Both the position numbers and the translations under genes were made by a program. The notes beneath the pieces were generated by a model. That model was not told the origin of the DNA. It saw nothing but the letters and a program-made list of their open reading frames with translations, and searched no databases. This document shows positions 6,580-11,124 of a stretch of 11,124 nt of DNA, in pieces. The DNA lies in NCBI GenBank assembly GCA_013415595.1, contig JAAEEW010000061.1:1-11124 (forward strand), read 5' to 3'. The stretch is from Methanosarcinales archaeon (lineage in GTDB: Archaea; Halobacteriota; Methanosarcinia; Methanotrichales; Methanotrichaceae). How positions within the stretch are numbered: position 1 is the first letter of the stretch; every line of letters begins with the position of its first letter.

Positions 6580-7698
6580 ATGAAGGAGAAGTGGCTCATG
6601 GCCCGCCACGGATCCTGGGATGAGGTCAAGCCCAGGATAACCACGGCCCTGGAGTCCGGCTTCGACTGCGTGGTCGTGGACCGGAAAAACGTAGAGCGCG
6701 TAAGAGAGCTGGGCAGCATCAAGGTGGCCTGCTTTGGAGAGGAGCGGGGAGCAGAGGACATGCTGATCATCGGCGATGGGGAGGGCAACGGCAGCCAGTC
6801 CCTGCCCGCCGACCTGGCCGCCTCACGGGACATCGCCCTGGCCAGGAAGGCCGGGAATCCCACGGCCGGTTACGTGGTCATCAAGGATAAGAGCTACGAA
6901 GAGCTGGCAGTGGCCCTGGGCAAGCACGTGGACTACCTGCTGGTGGTGGGCACCGACTGGAAGGTCATCCCCCTGGAGAACATGATAGCCGGGCTGCACG
7001 GCTCGAAGGTCAGGATCATAAGCTGCGTTCGCTCAGCCGATGAGGCGGAGGTGGCCCTGACCACCCTGGAGAAGGGGGCGGCAGGAGTGCTGATAGACAC
7101 GGCCGACCTCTCGGAGATCAAGAGGGTACAGGCAGTGGTGGAGCGCTCCGACGTCCAGGGATTGGAGCTGGTGGAGGCAGTGGTGACCGAGGTGAAACAG
7201 GCGGGCATGGGCGACCGGGTATGCGTGGACACCACCAGCCTGCTGGTCTCTGGCGAGGGACTGCTCACCGGCTCCCAGTCCCGGGGAATGTTCCTGGTCC
7301 AGGCCGAGGTGGAGGAGAGCCCCTACGTGGCCTCCCGCCCCTTCCGGGTCAACGCCGGGGCCGTGCACGCCTACGTGCGGGTGGGTGACAAGACCCGCTA
7401 CCTCTCGGAGCTGAAAGGCGGAGACGAGGTGACGGTGGTGGGCCGCTCCGGAGCCACCCGCACGGCCACGGTGGGCCGGGTGAAGATCGAGAGGCGTCCC
7501 ATGATCTACCTGGAGGCCCAGGTGGGCGAGGGCCGGATCAGCACCCTGCTTCAGAACGCCGAAACCATCAAGCTGGTGACTCCGGAGGGGACCATCTCCG
7601 TGGTGGACTTGAAGCCCGGCGACCGGATCATGGCCTACCTGGAGGGCGGGGCCCGCCACTTCGGCATGAGCATCGAAGAGACCATAGTGGAGAGATGA
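6580..7698 (+). CDS. aroB': 3-dehydroquinate synthase II (archaeal type)
   Basis: Carries out the NAD-dependent oxidative deamination and cyclisation of 2-amino-3,7-dideoxy-D-threo-hept-6-ulosonate to 3-dehydroquinate. This is the alternative start of aromatic biosynthesis in methanogens, known from MJ1249, that bypasses DAHP synthase and classical AroB. The 372-residue length is normal. The N-terminus (K-W motif, ALESGFDCVVVD, LGSIKVACF), the central KGAAGVLIDT and FLVQAEVEESPYVASRPFRVNAG blocks and the C-terminal RHFGMSIEETI are characteristic of the family. ATG 6580 is preceded by GGTGAG, as for arcS, and keeps the conserved N-terminal tryptophan; a second ATG at 6598 with GGAG 9 nt upstream would remove it, so is less likely. 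aroD follows after 31 bp. No strong TATA box is visible; TTTGTAAA near 6550-6557 is a weak candidate. The matching aldolase (MJ0400 type) is not in this window. Confidence 0.92.
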   Translation: MKEKWLMARHGSWDEVKPRITTALESGFDCVVVDRKNVERVRELGSIKVACFGEERGAEDMLIIGDGEGNGSQSLPADLAASRDIALARKAGNPTAGYVVIKDKSYEELAVALGKHVDYLLVVGTDWKVIPLENMIAGLHGSKVRIISCVRSADEAEVALTTLEKGAAGVLIDTADLSEIKRVQAVVERSDVQGLELVEAVVTEVKQAGMGDRVCVDTTSLLVSGEGLLTGSQSRGMFLVQAEVEESPYVASRPFRVNAGAVHAYVRVGDKTRYLSELKGGDEVTVVGRSGATRTATVGRVKIERRPMIYLEAQVGEGRISTLLQNAETIKLVTPEGTISVVDLKPGDRIMAYLEGGARHFGMSIEETIVER

Positions 7699-7715
7699 GA
7701 TAGGAGATACAGGCC

Positions 7716-7720
7716 GGAGG
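7716..7720 (+). promoter_or_regulatory. Ribosome binding site deciding the aroD GTG start
   Basis: GGAGG lies 9 nt before GTG 7730 in the 31-bp gap after aroB'. No ATG in frame is near, so this site is the main reason for the GTG start. Confidence 0.6.
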
Positions 7721-7729
7721 GAGATTGGC

Positions 7730-8449
7730 GTGGGGGAGACGAGCCTGCCCGGGACCTCCATCCTCCGTCTGGGGGACCTGGCCCTGAGACGACCAAGCGT
7801 TGTGGCCGTGATCGTAGGGGACGTGGAGGACGCGGTCAATGAGGCGGCCAGGCAGGGGGCCGACATGCTGGAGGTCAGGCTGGACCTGATCCCAGAGGAG
7901 CCCCTGGAGGCGCTGAGAAGGGTGAGGAAGCTCTCCAGGCTGCCCATCATCGCCACCAACCGCATCCGCCGGGAAGGAGGAGGCTTTCAGGATAGCGAGG
8001 AGGAGAGGGCAGAGCTGCTCATCCGGGCCTCCGCCCACGCCGACCTGGTGGACGTGGAGCTGCGGTCGACCATCCTGTCCCTGGTTCGGGAGAGTGTGAA
8101 AAAACCCCTGATAATTTCTTATCACCATTTCCAGTCCGCCCCGGGAAGAGAGGAGCTTTCAGGAATAATCCGGGAAATGCAGGACCGGGGCGCAGATATT
8201 GCCAAGATAGCCGCCACCCCCCCGGCTCTGGAAGATTGCCTGGCCATGCTGGAGACGCTGATTGCTGCCCGGATTCCCACCTGCATGCTGGGAATGGGAG
8301 AGGTGGGCCGCCACCTGCGGATCATGGCCCCCTGCTACGGATCTGTCTTGACCTACGGCTACATCACCGGCCAGACGGCTCCCGGCCAGATGAGGGTGGA
8401 CGAGCTGGTGGAAGCCCTCAGAATTCTGGCATTGCGCCAACCATTTTAA
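7730..8449 (+). CDS. aroD: Type I 3-dehydroquinate dehydratase
   Basis: Dehydrates 3-dehydroquinate to 3-dehydroshikimate through a Schiff base, the step directly after the upstream aroB' product; the pair is almost certainly one operon. The 239 residues form a class I aldolase-type TIM barrel. Visible catalytic residues: E48 and R50 in EVRLDL, E110 in VDVELRS, H132 in SYHHF (the general base) and K159 in DIAKIAATP (the Schiff-base lysine). R197 and the C-terminal APGQ (217-220) bind substrate. The motif usually written G-x-x-S-R is GRHLR here, so the serine before the arginine is replaced by leucine, a mild deviation that leaves the arginine. The GTG start with a GGAGG site gives a 20-residue N-terminal lead before the first strand (VVAVIVGD), slightly long but in the family's range. 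Confidence 0.93.
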   Translation: MGETSLPGTSILRLGDLALRRPSVVAVIVGDVEDAVNEAARQGADMLEVRLDLIPEEPLEALRRVRKLSRLPIIATNRIRREGGGFQDSEEERAELLIRASAHADLVDVELRSTILSLVRESVKKPLIISYHHFQSAPGREELSGIIREMQDRGADIAKIAATPPALEDCLAMLETLIAARIPTCMLGMGEVGRHLRIMAPCYGSVLTYGYITGQTAPGQMRVDELVEALRILALRQPF

Positions 8450-8467
8450 CCAATATTTTTCAATTGG
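8450..8467 (+). terminator. Hairpin with T-run at the end of aroD
   Basis: CCAAT (8450-8454) directly after the stop codon pairs with ATTGG (8463-8467); the loop contains TTTTT. The stem is short, so this is a weak terminator candidate. TTAACCAAT, which overlaps the stop codon, occurs again at 8536-8544. Confidence 0.35.
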
Positions 8468-8491
8468 CTGTAGAGAAAACCCCCTCTCAAA

Positions 8492-8585
8492 CCGCCGCTG
8501 CCCTGCGCAAAGGCGGCATCCACAGCAGGGGGCGCTTAACCAATTATTCCTGCCGGGCAATGGCAGCAATTCCCCCTTTGCCGGC
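8492..8585 (+). repeat. Two GC-rich hairpins downstream of aroD
   Basis: CCGCC (8492-8496) pairs with GGCGG (8512-8516). GCCGGGCAA (8552-8560) pairs with TTGCCGGC (8578-8585) with one bulged G, and TTAAAAA follows. The G/C content drops sharply after 8586. They could stabilise or end the aroB'-aroD transcript. I see no reading frame or known RNA family in this stretch. Confidence 0.4.
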
Positions 8586-8615
8586 TTAAAAAGCTAAACA
8601 AATAAAGCTCCATTT

Positions 8616-8703
8616 ACAATTTTATTGATGAAATTGATAGCCGCATTTCCGGCAAATTCGGCAGAATGCGGCGGGGCTTCCCTGTAACAATTGTGATGAA
8701 ATT
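8616..8703. repeat. Direct repeat bracketing a hairpin
   Basis: ACAATT (8616-8621) and GATGAAATT (8627-8635) recur as ACAATT (8687-8692) and GATGAAATT (8695-8703), with spacers of 5 and 2 nt. Between the copies GCCGCATT (8640-8647) and AATGCGGC (8665-8672) make a perfect 8-bp stem, with a further CCG/CGG pair inside the loop. The A/T-rich repeat copies and the GC-rich stem are clearly distinct in composition. Confidence 0.5.
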
Positions 8704-8711
8704 ATTTTCAT
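8687..8711. promoter_or_regulatory. Operator-like inverted repeats
   Basis: ACAATTGT (8687-8694) is a perfect palindrome. Directly after it ATGAAA (8696-8701) and TTTCAT (8706-8711) form a 6+6 inverted repeat with a 4-nt spacer. Both lie about 100-120 bp upstream of the cdhA TATA box. The shape fits a site for a dimeric helix-turn-helix regulator, but no regulator can be named. Confidence 0.35.
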
Positions 8712-8840
8712 TATGCCAAAAGATATTTATGCAAAATAGATGAGAAAATGATTGGCGATCGAAGCGAGACATGGCCTCATTAGCGAAAATTTAGAAAAAC
8801 AAAGATCCTATAAATGCATAAAATGTGTGAATTATGCATA
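8711..8840. repeat. Four ATGC-centred motifs around the cdhA promoter
   Basis: TTATGCCAAAA (8711), TTTATGCAAAAT (from 8727), AAATGCATAAAAT (from 8812) and TTATGCATAG (from 8832). The ATGC cores start at 8713, 8729, 8814 and 8834, so the last two are 20 bp apart, close to two turns of the helix, and ATGCATA is identical in both. One overlaps the TATA box and the other the predicted start site. Confidence 0.4.
8801..8816 (+). promoter_or_regulatory. cdhA promoter (BRE and TATA)
   Basis: TATAAATG (8809-8816) is the best TATA match in the spacer and is preceded by the A-rich AAAGATCC. A start 27 bases from the box centre falls near 8840, giving an mRNA leader of about 125 nt. TATTTATG at 8724-8731 is a second, weaker candidate that would give a leader of about 210 nt. 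Confidence 0.6.
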
Positions 8841-8947
8841 GTAGTTTTCACAAATGGCTCCACCGTTTTGGTCGCAATTAGGGAAATTGTTGCGGAAAAT
8901 TGAGATAAGCTCAACATGGGCAGCCAAAGCCTGGAGCCGGAGATGAC
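8840..8947 (+). promoter_or_regulatory. Foldable 5' leader of cdhA
   Basis: GGCTCCA (8856-8862) pairs with TGGAGCC (8932-8938), a 7-bp long-range stem. It encloses CGCAA (8873-8877) with TTGCG (8890-8894) and TTGAG (8900-8904) with CTCAA (8910-8914), which makes a three-way junction ending 9 nt before the ribosome binding site. In Methanosarcina a long cdhA leader is known to control expression; similarity of this one is inference. I do not recognise a named riboswitch class. Confidence 0.4.
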
Positions 8948-8955
8948 AAGGAGGT
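8948..8955 (+). promoter_or_regulatory. Strong ribosome binding site of cdhA
   Basis: AAGGAGGT lies 7 nt before the ATG at 8963, an almost full match to the archaeal anti-Shine-Dalgarno sequence and the strongest in the window, in keeping with an abundant protein. Confidence 0.8.
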
Positions 8956-8962
8956 CTACAAG

Positions 8963-11124
8963 ATGGTAAAAACTGAAGGCTCTTTTGCCGTAGAGGACAT
9001 GAAGAACGTCCTAATCAACATCGGAGCTGTGGTCAAGGAAGAGGACGAATGGGACCAGGAGATGGGTCCGTTCCCCAAGCCCCAGATTGCCACCCTTCGA
9101 AACTGGGACTTCAAGATAATGGATCGGTACAAGATATTCTACGCCCCGGCGGACGACACCTGCACGCTATGTACCTACGGGCCCTGCGACCTGACCGGAA
9201 ACAAGCGCGGAGCCTGCGGCATCAACCAGGAGGGAACCTGCGGAAAGATCGTTCTCATCGCCTGTTTGATGGGTACCTGTGCCCACACCGCCCACGGCAG
9301 ACACCTGTACCACTGGATCCTGGACAAGTTCGGCGACATGAAGTTCGACATGGGCTCAGACATTCTGGTCACCGCCCCCCTGACCGAGACCATAATGGGC
9401 ACCAGGCCGAAGACCCTGAAGGACTTCGGCCCGGTGCTGGGCTACTGTGAGGAGGAGATCACCCAGCTCCTGGCGGCCACCCACACCGGCCAGGAAGGCC
9501 ACTACCTGGACTTCGAGTCCAAGGCCCTGCACACCGGCATGATCGACTCCCTGGGCAAGGAGATCTGCGACATGCTGCAGACCGTGGCCTACGACATGCC
9601 CCGGGGCGACCCCGAGGCCCCCCTGGTGGAGATAGGGATGGGCACCATGGACCAGAGCAAGGCCTGTCTCATCGCCTACGGCCACAACCTGGCAGCCGGC
9701 GCAGAGGCCATGTTCTACACCGAGGCCAACAACCTGTGGGAGAAGGTGGACATCGGCGGCGTCTGCTGCACGGCCATCGACCTGACCAGAATCGGTGAAG
9801 GCACTGGCGAGGAGAAGGTCCCCCACATGGTGGGCACCAAGGCCAAGGTGGCTGGAGCCATCGGCTGGTGGAGAAAGATGGTCCGGGCCGGAATCATGGA
9901 CACGGTGATGGTGGACGAGCAGTGCGTGTGGTGTGACACCCTAGCCGACTGCCAGGAGAGAAACATACCCCTCATCGCCACCAACGACAAGATTCTCTAC
10001 GGCCTCGCCGACAGGACCAACGACCCCGTGGACGCAATCGTGGACGACCTGGTCAACTTCAAGGTCCCCGGCGTGGTCATCCTGGACCCGACCAAGGCCG
10101 GAGAAGTGGGCGTCAAGACCGCCATGCTGGTCAAGCCCAAGAGGGCTGAGGTCAAGGCCAAGAGCGTTCTGACCGAGGAGGAGTTCAAGACCTGGGCTTC
10201 CACCTGTACCCAGTGCATGCAGTGCTCATTCGTCTGCCCGCCGCACATCCCCCTGGGCAAGGTCATCGAGGAGGCAGCCAAGGGCAACCTGGAGCCGTTC
10301 TCGTCTACATACGAGGTCTGCGTGGGATGCGGACGCTGCGAGCAGGCCTGCTCCAGAGATATGCCCATCCTCAAGATGTACGAGTACGCCAACCGGGAGT
10401 ACATCAAGAACCAGAAGTTCCTGATGAGGGCCGGACGCGGACCCGCCACGGACACGGAGATCAGGTCTGTGGGAATGCCCATCGTCATGGGAACCATCCC
10501 CGGAGTCATCGCCCTGGTAGGATGCAGCAACTATCCCAACGGAACCAAGGAAGCCTACGACATCGCCAAGGAGTTCGTGGACCGGGGCTACATCGTGGTA
10601 ACCTCCGGATGCATGGCCATGGACATGTCCCTCTACCGGGACCAGGACGGCAAGACCATCTGGGAGCAGTACCCCGGAGGATTCGACGGCCGCAACATCT
10701 GCAACGTCGGCTCTTGCGTGGCCAACTCTCACATCCTCGGCGCTGCCATCAAGGTGGCAACCATCTTCGCCCACCGCAACCACCGGGCTAACTGGGACGA
10801 TATCGCCGACTACATCCTGTCCAAGGTCGGAGCCTGCGGCGTGGCCTGGGGACCGTACTCCCAGAAAGCTGCGTCCATCGCCACCGGCGTCAACAGGCTG
10901 GGCGTGCCAGTAGTGGTTCAGCCCCACTCCGTCATGTACAGAAGGGCATTCCTGTCCAGGGCAGACAAGCCCGAGGACTGGGAGGTCATCGATGCCAGAG
11001 ACGGGTCCAAGATGGTCATCGAGCCCGCTCCCGAGCACATGCTGTACGTGGCCGAGACCAAGGAAGAGGCCATGCTGGAGATGGCCAAGCTCTGCTTCCG
11101 GCCCTCAGACAACAGCATCGGCAG
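8963..11124 (+). CDS. cdhA: CODH/acetyl-CoA synthase alpha subunit (3' end cut off)
   Basis: Large subunit of the archaeal acetyl-CoA decarbonylase/synthase complex, which in acetate-using methanogens cleaves acetyl-CoA and oxidises the CO to CO2, passing electrons to ferredoxin. The window holds 720 residues of a protein that is usually near 800, so the last part lies beyond the right edge. Visible metal sites: the N-terminal cysteines C67, C70, C75 and C85 (C-x2-C-x4-C-x9-C, B-cluster) and nearby C93; H241 in GHNLAAG and C321, C521, C550 and C580-region cysteines, which would hold the Ni-Fe C-cluster; and two ferredoxin-type motifs typical of the archaeal alpha subunit, C415-x2-C418-x2-C421-x3-C425-P and C453-x2-C456-x2-C459-x3-C463. 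cdhB, C, D and E would be expected beyond the edge. The codon use is G/C-ending, in line with high expression. The exact ligand assignment of the C-cluster is by family comparison. Confidence 0.95.
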   Translation, partial: MVKTEGSFAVEDMKNVLINIGAVVKEEDEWDQEMGPFPKPQIATLRNWDFKIMDRYKIFYAPADDTCTLCTYGPCDLTGNKRGACGINQEGTCGKIVLIACLMGTCAHTAHGRHLYHWILDKFGDMKFDMGSDILVTAPLTETIMGTRPKTLKDFGPVLGYCEEEITQLLAATHTGQEGHYLDFESKALHTGMIDSLGKEICDMLQTVAYDMPRGDPEAPLVEIGMGTMDQSKACLIAYGHNLAAGAEAMFYTEANNLWEKVDIGGVCCTAIDLTRIGEGTGEEKVPHMVGTKAKVAGAIGWWRKMVRAGIMDTVMVDEQCVWCDTLADCQERNIPLIATNDKILYGLADRTNDPVDAIVDDLVNFKVPGVVILDPTKAGEVGVKTAMLVKPKRAEVKAKSVLTEEEFKTWASTCTQCMQCSFVCPPHIPLGKVIEEAAKGNLEPFSSTYEVCVGCGRCEQACSRDMPILKMYEYANREYIKNQKFLMRAGRGPATDTEIRSVGMPIVMGTIPGVIALVGCSNYPNGTKEAYDIAKEFVDRGYIVVTSGCMAMDMSLYRDQDGKTIWEQYPGGFDGRNICNVGSCVANSHILGAAIKVATIFAHRNHRANWDDIADYILSKVGACGVAWGPYSQKAASIATGVNRLGVPVVVQPHSVMYRRAFLSRADKPEDWEVIDARDGSKMVIEPAPEHMLYVAETKEEAMLEMAKLCFRPSDNSIG

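Larger units (their letters stand above)
8586..8962 (+). promoter_or_regulatory. cdhA upstream control region
   Basis: A gene-free, A/T-rich stretch that differs in base composition from the flanking coding DNA. From left to right it holds a stem-loop bracketed by direct repeats, inverted repeats, four ATGC-centred motifs, a TATA box and a foldable leader (separate entries). Its size and density of symmetric elements point to a regulated, strongly expressed gene, as expected for the CODH/ACS complex of an acetate-using methanogen. That regulators bind here is inference. Confidence 0.6.

Noticed and set aside
8236..8589. 117-codon plus-strand frame over the aroD end and the hairpins
   Set aside because: Out of frame with aroD over most of its length, no domain, and ends in the hairpin-rich spacer.
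8450..8962. tRNA, CRISPR array or insertion-sequence remnant in the large spacer
   Set aside because: No cloverleaf with a T-loop-like motif, no regular repeat-spacer series and no transposase fragment is visible; the repeats are few and short.

Overview
The window reads as chromosomal DNA of an acetate-using methanogenic archaeon, most likely a member of Methanotrichaceae (Methanothrix/Methanosaeta). The clues are: the alpha subunit of the archaeal CODH/acetyl-CoA decarbonylase-synthase complex (CdhA), an archaeosine pathway split into PUA-less TgtA plus ArcS, the archaeal type of shikimate-pathway entry (dehydroquinate synthase II), A/T-rich TATA boxes about 27 nt upstream of predicted starts, GGAGG/GGTGA ribosome binding sites, and high-G+C genes in A/T-richer spacers. 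The family-level assignment is inference; the archaeal methanogen assignment is firm.

Layout, left to right. Positions 1-521 hold no convincing gene. They carry three leftward TATA elements of near-identical design, which looks like a tandem promoter array for a strongly expressed transcript beyond the left edge, and then a palindromic TATA element and ribosome binding site for the first gene. At 522-2471 (+) lies an Aquifex-type single-chain aconitase, closed by two mutually exclusive hairpins and a T-run. At 2559-3080 (-) lies a small secreted protein of unknown function. A short divergent spacer with one shared, near-symmetric TATA element separates it from tgtA (3174-4607, +), which overlaps arcS (4604-6409, +) by 4 bp; together these perform two steps of archaeosine synthesis in tRNA. 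After a 170-bp spacer with a hairpin come aroB' (6580-7698) and aroD (7730-8449), 31 bp apart, which make 3-dehydroquinate and then 3-dehydroshikimate. A 513-bp A/T-rich spacer (8450-8962) is full of inverted repeats, repeated ATGC-centred motifs, a TATA box and a foldable leader of about 125 nt, and leads into cdhA (8963 to the right edge, cut off).

Functionally the window is core metabolism: carbon flow (CdhA cleaving or making acetyl-CoA; aconitase on the citrate to 2-oxoglutarate arm), aromatic amino acid biosynthesis and tRNA modification. I found no mobile element, CRISPR array, tRNA or rRNA gene. The parts most worth a second look are non-coding: the leftward promoter array at the start and the complex control region and leader in front of cdhA. 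The orphan secreted protein is the only coding unknown.
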